Shown: positions 20,983-30,620 of the stretch, one piece after another
How the letters are laid out: each line of letters begins with the position of its first letter
How positions within the stretch are numbered: position 1 is the stretch's first letter
Assembly (NCBI GenBank): GCA_029262875.1
Contig: JAJCYO010000114.1
Span: 1 to 64,000 of the forward strand
Direction: 5' to 3'
Source: Flavobacteriales bacterium
GTDB taxonomy: Bacteria; Bacteroidota; Bacteroidia; Flavobacteriales_E; Vicingaceae
Length of the DNA stretch: 64,000 nucleotides
Position numbers and translations under genes: made by a program
Notes under the pieces: generated by a model
What the model was told of the DNA's origin: nothing
Database searches by the model: none
The model's input: only the letters and a program-made list of their open reading frames with translations

Positions 20983-22601
20983 GCGAGGTAAAAACGAAAA
21001 TCACAGCTGAAGATATGGGTGTAAAAAAAGTACACTTAGAATCGGGAATAGAAGTAGATCCAATTTACACAGCTGAAGATACTGAGGGTTCAAGTATTAA
21101 ACATGAAATGCCGGGGGAATATCCTTTTACAAGAGGAATCCATTCAACAATGTATCGTAAGCGTCCATTTACCATTCGGCAATATGCAGGTTTTGCATCT
21201 CCAGAAGAGACTAACGAACGGTTTCAGTTCTTAATTGCTAACGGGCAATCTGGATTAAATGTAGCGTTTGATTTACCTACGCAATGTGGATTAGATTCAG
21301 ATGACCCAAGAGCATTAGGGGAGGTTGGTCGTGTTGGTATGACAGTAGATACTTTAGATGATTTTGAAATTGCTTTCAAGAACATTGATTTAGATAAAAT
21401 CACTGTTTCCTTAACCATTAATGGTACGGCAATTATTGCTATTGCGATGTACATTGCCATGGCAGAAAAAGCGGGTTACGACATTAGTAGCCTAAGAGGA
21501 ACAGCACAAAATGATATCCTAAAAGAATTTATCGGTAGAGGAACCTGGATTTTCCCAGTAGACAAATCAGTGAAACTTGTTGTTGATACCATTGAATATT
21601 GTGCGAAACATGTTCCAAAATATAGTCCTGTAAGTGTTTGTGGTTATCACATTAGAGAAAGTGGAGCCAATCCAATTCAGGAAATGGCTTATGCATTTTG
21701 TATCGCCAAAGCATATACAGATGGAGCTTTAAGTAGAGGAATTGATATTGATGATTTTGCTTCGAGACTATCTTACAACTTTGACATCTATGGAAATTTG
21801 TTTGAGCAGATTGCTAAATTTAGAGGAGGAAGAAGATTATGGGCGAAAATTATCAGAGAAGAATATGGAGCAAAAAATGACAAATCATGCTGGTTGAGAA
21901 TGATTGCCGGTGGTGGTGGTGGTGGACTTACCAAAGAACAACCAGAAAATAACATTGTAAGAAGTGCATATTATGCCCTGATCAGTGCTTTGTCAGGAAC
22001 ACAAACAATGGCCTTATGTAGCTATGACGAAGCTTATACCATTCCAACAGAACATTCAGCTGAGATTTCATTAAGAACCATGCAAATTATGATTCACGAA
22101 ATGGGAATTTGTGATACCGTTGATCCATTGGGTGGTTCCTATTATGTAGAATCCTTAACAGATCGTTTCGAAAAAGAGATTAAAGAAGAAATGAAAACGG
22201 TTGACCAATGGGGAGGAATTGTCAATGCTGTGGCAACAGGAAAAATTCAGGAGTCAGTTTCCAAACAAGCTTATGAAAGAGAGATGGGAATGCAAACAGG
22301 AGAGGTAGATAAAGTGGGAGTAAATATTTTTACAAGAGAAGAAGAAAACAAAGAAGTGGAGTTTCACCCTTACAACCAGGAAGCTGCTGACAACCAAGTG
22401 GAAAAATTGAAAAAAATTAAAGCTTCGAGAAATAACGAAAAAGTACAAGAATGTTTAACAACAATTAAGGCAGATGCTGAGGCAGATAAGAACTTAATGC
22501 CTTCAATTATTGAGGCAGTGAAAGCGTATGCAACAGTTGGTGAAATTGTTCAGGTGATGAAAGATGTATACGGAGAATTTGAGGAACCAATTTTCTTTTA
22601 A
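20979..22601 (+). CDS. Methylmalonyl-CoA mutase-type large subunit
   Basis: MYRKRPFTIRQYAGFASPEETN; GTAQNDILKEFIGRGTWIFP; GYHIRESGA. Confidence 0.92.
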   Translation: MSEVKTKITAEDMGVKKVHLESGIEVDPIYTAEDTEGSSIKHEMPGEYPFTRGIHSTMYRKRPFTIRQYAGFASPEETNERFQFLIANGQSGLNVAFDLPTQCGLDSDDPRALGEVGRVGMTVDTLDDFEIAFKNIDLDKITVSLTINGTAIIAIAMYIAMAEKAGYDISSLRGTAQNDILKEFIGRGTWIFPVDKSVKLVVDTIEYCAKHVPKYSPVSVCGYHIRESGANPIQEMAYAFCIAKAYTDGALSRGIDIDDFASRLSYNFDIYGNLFEQIAKFRGGRRLWAKIIREEYGAKNDKSCWLRMIAGGGGGGLTKEQPENNIVRSAYYALISALSGTQTMALCSYDEAYTIPTEHSAEISLRTMQIMIHEMGICDTVDPLGGSYYVESLTDRFEKEIKEEMKTVDQWGGIVNAVATGKIQESVSKQAYEREMGMQTGEVDKVGVNIFTREEENKEVEFHPYNQEAADNQVEKLKKIKASRNNEKVQECLTTIKADAEADKNLMPSIIEAVKAYATVGEIVQVMKDVYGEFEEPIFF

Positions 22602-22603
22602 AA

Positions 22604-23779
22604 ATGGCAGCACAAAAAACCATATTAGCTTTAGAACAGGCATTGACATTGCCTTATGCTACAGAGCGTTTTGCTCAGTTAGGGTGGCGTGTTATTCGCA
22701 TAGAAACCGCTGGGAAACCTGGACAAAAAAATCCTGGAGATCCGAACCGTTACATTGGGGAAGATACAGGTGTGGATGATTTGCACGCCTACTTTATGGC
22801 TCCCAATTTAGGAAAAGAAGCCATAACGTTGAATCTAAAGAATCCTATCGATCAGGAATTATTAAAGCAAATCATTAAAGAGTTGAAGGTAGATGTATTT
22901 ATGTGCAATACATTGCCCAAACGTTATGAGCAATTCGGAATAGATTACGATACCTTAAAAGAAGCAAACCCCGAATTAATATGGTGCGGCATTTCAGCAT
23001 TTGGACCAGAATATCCAGATAGAGCGGGTTACGATCCTGCGTTACAAGCAATGTTAGGATACATGCACCTAACAGGAGAACCAGACAGAGACCCTATGTT
23101 ATGTGGTTTACCATTAATCGATTTAAAGGCTGGTGATGAAGCATTTGCTCAGGTGTTATTGGCTTTATTAGAACAGAAAGAAACAGGAAAAGGAAAAAGA
23201 ATTGACATATCAATGGCTCAATGTGCCACCTCTTGGTTAATTACTGCTTTACCTCAATCTCAGTTTGCTGAAGACGAGTCGAAATTGTTTGCCAGAAGTG
23301 CAAATGAGCATCGAAGTTTTGTACCATCTAACTGCTACCCAACCAAAGACGGTTATGTTTATTTGGCTGTGGGCAGTGATATGCAATGGCAAAAAGTAAC
23401 AGAAATTGAAGGGTTTGGACATTGCGCCAAAGAAAATAGGGTATCCAACAATGGGAGAAAAGAAGATAAAGAAAACATCTATGCCGATATCAGAAAAGCA
23501 TTGGAATCATATACCACTACTGAGTTTATAGAAATCTGTTTGATGAATGGATTGGCTGTCGCTCCGGTAAATGATGTAAAACAAGTAGGAGAATTAGATC
23601 TCGTTAAAAAGCTAATGGTGAAAACAGTATTGCCAAACGGTAAAGAAGTGATGCTATTCCCAGCTCCAATGGATACTGATTACTTAAAAGAAAATAATAA
23701 TGTAATGAGCTTGCCTCCAAGGTTGGGTGAACACAACGATAAAATATTTAAAGAAGCAGGAATTATTGATCAGGATTAA
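22604..23779 (+). CDS. Family III CoA-transferase (CaiB/BaiF)
   Basis: WRVIRIETAGKPGQKNPGDPN...PNLGKEAITLNLKNPIDQ; AGYDPALQAMLGYMHLTGEPD. Confidence 0.88.
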   Translation: MAAQKTILALEQALTLPYATERFAQLGWRVIRIETAGKPGQKNPGDPNRYIGEDTGVDDLHAYFMAPNLGKEAITLNLKNPIDQELLKQIIKELKVDVFMCNTLPKRYEQFGIDYDTLKEANPELIWCGISAFGPEYPDRAGYDPALQAMLGYMHLTGEPDRDPMLCGLPLIDLKAGDEAFAQVLLALLEQKETGKGKRIDISMAQCATSWLITALPQSQFAEDESKLFARSANEHRSFVPSNCYPTKDGYVYLAVGSDMQWQKVTEIEGFGHCAKENRVSNNGRKEDKENIYADIRKALESYTTTEFIEICLMNGLAVAPVNDVKQVGELDLVKKLMVKTVLPNGKEVMLFPAPMDTDYLKENNNVMSLPPRLGEHNDKIFKEAGIIDQD

Positions 23780-26700
23780 TGGAGAATAAAGTTGCAGACA
23801 TATTAACTTCCTATTCCTCACCACACAAGGTGAGTGCCATTGGTAACGAAGCAGTTGCTAGAGGAGCAATAGAAGCAGGAGTTAATGGCGTATTCTCTTA
23901 TCCGGGAACACCTTCAACCGAAATTTCCGAAATATTTAACCTGGTTAGTAATTACCAAAACGACTCCAACAAGAATCCAGATGATGTCAAGAACGCCACC
24001 TATTTTGAATACAGCATCAATGAAAAAATTGCATTAGAAAAAGCAATCGCCTTTTCCATAGGCAATAAAAGTGCACTCTGTGTGATGAAGAATGTTGGGA
24101 TGAACGTAGCTTCAGATCCTTTAATGTCCATTACCTATCAAACAATAATTGCTCCTTTGGTAATTGTAGTTTGTGATGACCCTGGGTGTCACTCAAGCTC
24201 AAACGAACAGGATTCAAGGTATTGGGGAAATATGGCTTCAGTACCAGTTTTTAACCCTGCTACACCAGCAGCAGCTTACGAAATGACGAAGCAGGCATTT
24301 AAACTTTCAGCTGAATTACGTTTGCCAGTCATTGTTAGAACAACTACACGTGTTTCGCACACGAGGGGAATGTTGGAGTACAATGAAATTAATGCAGATA
24401 AAAGAGAAGCTCATTTTGATAGAATGCCAGAACACATTAATATTCCGGCACGAACAGCAACTGCACATCAAAAGCTCTTAGATAAATTGCACAGTGAAAC
24501 TGTTGATCCATTTTTTAAGAACTTTAACAAGGTACATTTTCAAGGAAAACATAAATCAACAGCCATTATTAGTAGTGGGGTTTCAACAAGTTATTTGTTA
24601 GAGGTCATTTCACGAAATGGACTAGAGGACCAATTAGAATTGCTGGACTTAGGATTAATATTTCCTTTTCCAGAAAAAGATGTGGCTGCCTTTTTACAGA
24701 AAGGGTTTGAGAAAGTATTGGTTGTAGAAGAATTAGACCCCATTATAGAAAATGCTGTCAGAAACATTGTGCAGAAACAAAACTTGACCTGCCAAATAAC
24801 AGGAAAGGAAGAAAGCCAATTAGGCAATACAGGTGAGTTTACTTTGGGACAGATTGATCAAGTTGTAGGCGATTTTTTTCAAGTAGAAACCATTGGCAAG
24901 ACTGGACTGAATGGTGTTTCAGCCTATGATGATAGCTTGCCTCCAAGACCACCAGCATTGTGTTCAGGTTGTCCGCACAGAGCAAGTTATTATGCACTAA
25001 AACTAATTGTACCAAGAGAAGATAATGATGTGATTTTATGTGGTGATATTGGGTGTTCAGGTTTGGGAGCTTTACCACCGTTAAAAATGATTGATACCAT
25101 TAACCATATGGGAATGAGTATCTCTATGGCTCAAGGATTATCAGAAGCATTAAAAAGCAAAAAAACCAAAGTAGTTGCGATGTTGGGCGATGGAACTTTT
25201 TTTCATTCAGGAATTACTTCTTTACTAAATGCAGTTTACACCAAAGCCAATATGTTGGTCATCATCTTTGACAATCGAACCATTGGCATGACTGGTCATC
25301 AAGATCATCCAGGAGCCACACATTTGGATAAATACAACGAAATACAAATTGAACCATTGGTAAAAGGGATGGGGATCAACTTTGTTGAAACGTTGATGCC
25401 TTTCGACATGAAAGACACGTACAAAAAGATTGATAAGGCAATGGCTCAGGAGGGTGTTTCCGTTCTAATTTCTAAAGCCCCTTGTGTTTTCTTACCAGAT
25501 TACAAGGAATTTACCAAACAAGATGATAAAATTATCATCAACCATGCTAAGTGCAATACTTGCCACAACCATTACGATCATGGTATTTCTTGTTCTAAAA
25601 AAGCAAGTTCAGGTTCAAACTTAACAAGAGCAATCGCAAAGATAAGGGCAACAGAAAGAGTGGATTCAAAAGATCAATCTTGTCCGGCAAACATTTGTAA
25701 CCATGGATTTTTTAACTCCATTTTAGAAAAGGATTACAAAACGGCTTTGGATATGGTTCGGGACAAATTATTGTTTTCGAGAACCTGCGGAGACATTTGT
25801 CATCGTCCTTGCGAGTTGTTTTCGAATCACGAATCAAATGCTACTATTCCTATAAAGCAATTGAAAAAATTTGTTTCGGGGATCGATGAAAATTTCAATG
25901 ATTTTTCTTCAGCATTAAACCAAATAGAACAAGCTACTCCAAAAGACAAACACATCGCAATTGTTGGTGGTGGTCCCGCAGGGCTGAGTGCTGCATATGA
26001 TTTGATTCGTGATGGATATGAAGTTACCGTTTTTGAAAAAGAGGAAGCAGCTGGTGGCCTAATTAAATACGTGATTCCTGATTTCAGAATGGACAAACAA
26101 GGATTTGATGTTGAAGTGAGTCAGTTGGCTAAAATGGGGGTTCAATTCAAATTCAATGTTTCGCTCGGAAAGGAGATGGAACTGGAAGAAATAGCCAATC
26201 AATTTGATGGAGTAATCATAGCAATTGGGTTGGGAAAATCCAATGAATTGGAAGCCGTAAGCTCGATTTCTAAGAGTAAGAAATACGACTCCATGAACTT
26301 TCTGAAAGAATACAACCTCAAAACCTTAGCGATCCAACCAGGAAGTAAAATAGTAGTGATTGGAGGTGGAAACAGTGCCATAGATGTAGCGCGCTCAGCC
26401 AAACGTTTTAATGAGGACAATGAAGTTATCTTGTCTTGTGTGGAAACAGAATCAGCAATGCCTGCTTTTACAGAAGAAGTGGAACACGCAAAAGAAGAAG
26501 GAGTAACAATTCTTGCCAACAGTTATGTTGAAGAGTGTACAGAAAAAGGAGACTTAAAAATTAAACTCCATCAATTTGATTCAAAAAAACACTTGCAAGA
26601 TATCAACTGCGATTACATTGTAGTTGCAATTGGACAACAGGGAAATGTAGAAGAATATGCAACAATTGGTGATAAAAATCTTACCAACGGTAATAAAATA

Positions 26701-27150
26701 AAAGCAGATAAATACAATGGGTTCTCCAACTATAAAAATGTGTTTGTAGCAGGTGACATCTGTGCGGACAACCACATGAGTCTCATTGGAGCAATTGGTT
26801 CAGGAAAACGTGCTGTAATTGGGATTAAACAAAAATTGGAAGGTTATAAATATTCTTACGAAGGGTTAAATGCGTTGCTCCATTTGAACCATAAAGAAAA
26901 AGAAGGAGCAATAGCAAACCCAATTGAACTGGAAGGTGACATCACTGAATTCATCAAAAACTTCAACTTATTTCAATCCTGCGAAAAGTGTAACCATTGC
27001 ATTGATAATTTGGGTTGTCCTGCCATGATAAAAGTGGATGGAAAAATAATCATTGATGAACCGAAATGTACGCAGTGTGGTTTATGTATAGATGTTTGTC
27101 CGAATGATGCCATCGCTTGGGAAAAAGAATTGGAACTGGTAAACGAATGA
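23779..27150 (+). CDS. iorA: Indolepyruvate:ferredoxin oxidoreductase alpha (TPP) with internal GltD-like FAD/NAD(P) module and C-terminal ferredoxin domain
   Basis: FSYPGTPSTEISEIF; CSGCPHRASYYAL; MLGDGTFFHSGITSLLNAVY; HIAIVGGGPAGLSAAYDLIRDGYEVTVFEKEEAAGG; CTQCGLCIDVCPNDAI. Confidence 0.87.
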   Translation: MENKVADILTSYSSPHKVSAIGNEAVARGAIEAGVNGVFSYPGTPSTEISEIFNLVSNYQNDSNKNPDDVKNATYFEYSINEKIALEKAIAFSIGNKSALCVMKNVGMNVASDPLMSITYQTIIAPLVIVVCDDPGCHSSSNEQDSRYWGNMASVPVFNPATPAAAYEMTKQAFKLSAELRLPVIVRTTTRVSHTRGMLEYNEINADKREAHFDRMPEHINIPARTATAHQKLLDKLHSETVDPFFKNFNKVHFQGKHKSTAIISSGVSTSYLLEVISRNGLEDQLELLDLGLIFPFPEKDVAAFLQKGFEKVLVVEELDPIIENAVRNIVQKQNLTCQITGKEESQLGNTGEFTLGQIDQVVGDFFQVETIGKTGLNGVSAYDDSLPPRPPALCSGCPHRASYYALKLIVPREDNDVILCGDIGCSGLGALPPLKMIDTINHMGMSISMAQGLSEALKSKKTKVVAMLGDGTFFHSGITSLLNAVYTKANMLVIIFDNRTIGMTGHQDHPGATHLDKYNEIQIEPLVKGMGINFVETLMPFDMKDTYKKIDKAMAQEGVSVLISKAPCVFLPDYKEFTKQDDKIIINHAKCNTCHNHYDHGISCSKKASSGSNLTRAIAKIRATERVDSKDQSCPANICNHGFFNSILEKDYKTALDMVRDKLLFSRTCGDICHRPCELFSNHESNATIPIKQLKKFVSGIDENFNDFSSALNQIEQATPKDKHIAIVGGGPAGLSAAYDLIRDGYEVTVFEKEEAAGGLIKYVIPDFRMDKQGFDVEVSQLAKMGVQFKFNVSLGKEMELEEIANQFDGVIIAIGLGKSNELEAVSSISKSKKYDSMNFLKEYNLKTLAIQPGSKIVVIGGGNSAIDVARSAKRFNEDNEVILSCVETESAMPAFTEEVEHAKEEGVTILANSYVEECTEKGDLKIKLHQFDSKKHLQDINCDYIVVAIGQQGNVEEYATIGDKNLTNGNKIKADKYNGFSNYKNVFVAGDICADNHMSLIGAIGSGKRAVIGIKQKLEGYKYSYEGLNALLHLNHKEKEGAIANPIELEGDITEFIKNFNLFQSCEKCNHCIDNLGCPAMIKVDGKIIIDEPKCTQCGLCIDVCPNDAIAWEKELELVNE

Positions 27151-27746
27151 AAGAAACAACCAAAATATTAGTAGCAGGGGTAGGAGGACAGGGAGTTGTT
27201 TTTTTAACCAACTTGTTAGTGAAAGCTGCTTTGTTAGCCGATATTCCCGTTGCCACAAGTGAGATTCACGGTTTAGCACAAAGAGGTGGCTCAGTAACAG
27301 CAGGGATTACGTTAGGAGAACACACGTACGGATTTTTAGAAAAAGGCGGTGTTGATATTTTATTTGGATTAGAACCTTTAGAGGCACAGCGCTGCGCATC
27401 CTATTTAAATAAAAATAGTATTGCGGTTATTGATGAAAACAGAATTCTGCCCTATTCGGTTAATTCAGGAAATGCAGCTTATCCAGACATTAAAATGTTT
27501 GTTGATTACTTGAAAAAGAACATTAACAAAGTAATTTATAATGTAGAAAGTCCAGAAGGGATTAATTCTGTTCAGCGTAATTTATATGTGTTGGGAAGAA
27601 CCTGCCATGAAGTTGATTTTCCAATTCAATCCGAATTCATAAAAAAAGCAATTGCTGAAATTGTAATTAAAGATCCTGAAGAGAAATGTTTAGCAGCTTT
27701 CATGTTAGGACTAACTAAAGAAGAAATAATAGTTGAATCAAAATAA
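27147..27746 (+). CDS. iorB: Indolepyruvate oxidoreductase beta (gamma-type) subunit
   Basis: KILVAGVGGQGVVFLTNLLVKAALLADIPVATSEIHGLAQRGGSV; ATGA overlap with iorA. Confidence 0.9.
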   Translation: MKETTKILVAGVGGQGVVFLTNLLVKAALLADIPVATSEIHGLAQRGGSVTAGITLGEHTYGFLEKGGVDILFGLEPLEAQRCASYLNKNSIAVIDENRILPYSVNSGNAAYPDIKMFVDYLKKNINKVIYNVESPEGINSVQRNLYVLGRTCHEVDFPIQSEFIKKAIAEIVIKDPEEKCLAAFMLGLTKEEIIVESK

Positions 27747-27748
27747 AA

Positions 27749-28222
27749 ATGATGCAAATAACATTCAAAATAAACGGAGAGTCAATTACCCAAGAGGTAA
27801 AACCAGCTTTGTTGTTAATTGATTTGATAAGAGATCACCTTAAGTTGAAGGGAACAAAACCAGGATGCTTAGAAGGTGAGTGCGGAGCCTGTTCTGTTAT
27901 TGTTGATGGAGAAGCCATTAATTCGTGCATGTACTTGGCCATTAACGTAAATGGCAAAGAGGTAATCACCATTGAAGGATTAGGAGATCATGAAAACCCT
28001 TTAGATAATGTGCAAGAAAAGATGGTAGAACATGGTGGGGTTCAATGTGGATTTTGTACACCTGGAATGGTAATGACAACAAAAGCATACAGTGATAAAT
28101 GTAAGAAAAAAGGCATAACACCAACCCGAGAAGAAGTAAAGAAAAGCTTAGAAGGAAACCTATGCAGGTGTACGGGTTACGCTAAAATAATTGATGCTGC
28201 TGAAGCAGTTTACGAGAATTAA
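27749..28222 (+). CDS. Xanthine-oxidase-family [2Fe-2S] subunit
   Basis: GCLEGECGACSVIVDGEAINSC; CGFCTPGMVMTTKAY; LEGNLCRCTGYAKI. Confidence 0.93.
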   Translation: MMQITFKINGESITQEVKPALLLIDLIRDHLKLKGTKPGCLEGECGACSVIVDGEAINSCMYLAINVNGKEVITIEGLGDHENPLDNVQEKMVEHGGVQCGFCTPGMVMTTKAYSDKCKKKGITPTREEVKKSLEGNLCRCTGYAKIIDAAEAVYEN

Positions 28223-28234
28223 AAGTTCAGAATA

Positions 28235-30553
28235 ATGGAAAAAGAACTAAAAGTAATAGGGAAATCGCATCGTAAATTAGATGGGAAAGAACGTGTTTCA
28301 GGTAAAGCTGTTTACGGCCACGATATTGAGCTACCGAATATGTTACACGGTTCAATATTAAGAACTGCTCACCCTTGTGCAGAAATAATTTCTATTGATA
28401 CGTCAAAAGCTGAAGCATTAGAAGGTGTAGAATGTGTGATTACCGCTGATGATGATGTGTATGATGTAAACAACATCAGCTATAAAAGAGATCATCCTAT
28501 TTTAAAGAAAGGAACAGTAAATTGTAACCGTGATGAGATTGCTGCAGTTGCCGCTCGAACCAAAGAGATTGCTGATAAAGCCCTTCAATTAATTGAAGTG
28601 GAATACAACGTGAAAAAAGGAATTTATGACCCTGTTGAAGCGTTGAAAAATGAAGCCCCACAGATTAATGAATTTGGAAAAGGAAAGGAGCAGTTTGGAA
28701 ATAAAAACATGGCTGAATCTTTCCATTATGAACATGGTAACTTAGAAGAACAAAAAGCAAAAAGCAAGGTCATTGTTAAGAGAACCTACGAATTACCTCG
28801 TGTTACGCATGCTTGTATGGCAACCAGTAACATTACTGCTGAGTTCAGTCCATTTGACGGCAGGTTAACATTGTGGTCATCTACACAAGTTCCATTCTTG
28901 TATCAACGAGATATAGCACATGCATTGAAGATGGAACCTTCAAAAATCAGAATTATTCAGCCAATAATTGGCGGAGGGTTTGGAAGTAAATTAGACATGC
29001 ATCCGTTTGAACCCATTTGTGTTTTGTTGGCAAAAAAGAGTGGCAAACCCGTTCAAATTTTATTCTCTCGAGAAGAAGAATTTGTATTGTCTCCTACCCG
29101 CCAACCGATGGTGATTGATTTAACCACTGGTTGTGATGAAAATGGAAAATTCACATTTAGAGAAGTAGAAATCATTAAAGACAATGGAGCGTACACTTCA
29201 TGGGGGGCAACAACTCCATTTGTGATGATGCAATCCTATTCTTCATTGTATCAAGTTCCGGCCTGTAAGTTTGATTCACATGCAGTTTATACCAATAATC
29301 CATTTGCTGGATCTTTTAGAGGATATGGAAATCCTCAGGCAACCTTTTCCATTGAAACAAACATCGATTTGATGGCAGAAGAATTGGGTATGGATCAATC
29401 GGAAATAAGGTTAATTAATGCAAATTACAAAGGAGAGGTAACAGGACAAGGTTTGCATTTTAAAACCTGTGGTGCAATTCCAGCTTTAGAAAAAGTAATT
29501 GATGAAAGTGATTTTGAAAAAGCAAATGCTGAACCAAAGGGAGATAGATACAAAAAAGGAATAGGATTAGGCTCGATGTTACATGTAGGTGGTGGAGCAA
29601 AGATTTACCGCTCAGATGGATGTGGAACTGTATTAAAACTGGATGATTATGGTTACCTAACCATCATAACAGGATCCAATGAAATTGGACAAGGTTCTGA
29701 AACAGTACTGGCTATGATTGCCATGGAAGAGCTGGGAATAGCAGAAGAGAAAATTAAAGTCATCAATACCGATACAGATGTAAAACCTTGGGATGTTGGC
29801 GTTCACGCTTCCAGAACAAGCTTTGTGGCAGGTAATTCTTTGTTAGGAGCCATCAAACTAATGAAAGAAAAATTGAATAAAAAAGCAGTAGCCCTATTGG
29901 ATGTGGTAACCGATGATTGGGAATATGCTGATGGAAAGATGACGTTCAATGAATTTGAAATTAAGATAGATAAAGTGGCAAGAGAAATGCACTTTGGTAC
30001 ACCTCATGAATTATGTACGGTCAATTATTTTTATGAACCACCAAGTAAATTTCAGGACAAGGACTTTAAAGGAGATGTCTCTGGAAACTATGCTTTTGCA
30101 TCACAAGCGATAGAAGTAGAAGTGGATACCGTTACAGGAAATGTTGAGGTATTGAATGTTCATGTTTCACAAGATGTTGGAAGAGTGCTTAACCCAATTG
30201 GATTACAAGGACAGATGGAAGGTGGTTTAGCCACTGGAATTGGTTATGCATTAACAGAGGAAATGATTTATGAAAATGGAGAATTGAAAAACCCAAGTTT
30301 CCATGGATACAAATTGTTAACGGCTACCGATATGCCTCCAGTTCATTTTTACCCAATAGAAACCTATGATGAGGCAGGGCCTTATGGATCAAAAGGGGCA
30401 GGAGAAGCACCACTAATTCCTACTGCTGCGGCCATAGCCAATGCTGTTTCTAATGCACTTGGAGTTACCTTTTATTCCTTGCCAATTACGGCAGAAAAAG
30501 TGTTGAGAGCATTGAAAGAACAAAAAGAAAAGAATAAAGAGGTTTTAGTTTAA
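28235..30553 (+). CDS. Xanthine-oxidase-family molybdopterin subunit
   Basis: IGGGFGSKLDMHPFEPI; AGSFRGYGNPQATFSIE; GSKGAGEAPLIPTAAAIANA. Confidence 0.92.
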   Translation: MEKELKVIGKSHRKLDGKERVSGKAVYGHDIELPNMLHGSILRTAHPCAEIISIDTSKAEALEGVECVITADDDVYDVNNISYKRDHPILKKGTVNCNRDEIAAVAARTKEIADKALQLIEVEYNVKKGIYDPVEALKNEAPQINEFGKGKEQFGNKNMAESFHYEHGNLEEQKAKSKVIVKRTYELPRVTHACMATSNITAEFSPFDGRLTLWSSTQVPFLYQRDIAHALKMEPSKIRIIQPIIGGGFGSKLDMHPFEPICVLLAKKSGKPVQILFSREEEFVLSPTRQPMVIDLTTGCDENGKFTFREVEIIKDNGAYTSWGATTPFVMMQSYSSLYQVPACKFDSHAVYTNNPFAGSFRGYGNPQATFSIETNIDLMAEELGMDQSEIRLINANYKGEVTGQGLHFKTCGAIPALEKVIDESDFEKANAEPKGDRYKKGIGLGSMLHVGGGAKIYRSDGCGTVLKLDDYGYLTIITGSNEIGQGSETVLAMIAMEELGIAEEKIKVINTDTDVKPWDVGVHASRTSFVAGNSLLGAIKLMKEKLNKKAVALLDVVTDDWEYADGKMTFNEFEIKIDKVAREMHFGTPHELCTVNYFYEPPSKFQDKDFKGDVSGNYAFASQAIEVEVDTVTGNVEVLNVHVSQDVGRVLNPIGLQGQMEGGLATGIGYALTEEMIYENGELKNPSFHGYKLLTATDMPPVHFYPIETYDEAGPYGSKGAGEAPLIPTAAAIANAVSNALGVTFYSLPITAEKVLRALKEQKEKNKEVLV

Positions 30554-30617
30554 TACTGACAACTGAATACTGACAACCGAATACTGACAACTGAATACTG
30601 ACAACTAAATACTAATA
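30553..30617. repeat. 14-nt tandem repeat (about 4.5 copies, ATACTGACAACTGA)
   Basis: atactgacaactga/atactgacaaccga/atactgacaactga/atactgacaactaa/atactaataag. Confidence 0.9.
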
Positions 30618-30620
30618 AGA

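Noticed and set aside
20599-22601. 2-hydroxyisobutyryl-CoA or isobutyryl-CoA mutase
   Set aside because: Separate large/small subunits fit, but Tyr89 and Arg207 equivalents are conserved, indicating a carboxylated (methylmalonyl-type) substrate
22564-22779. 71-aa plus-strand ORF overlapping the mutase/CoA-transferase junction
   Set aside because: Out of frame with both well-supported genes; no family resemblance
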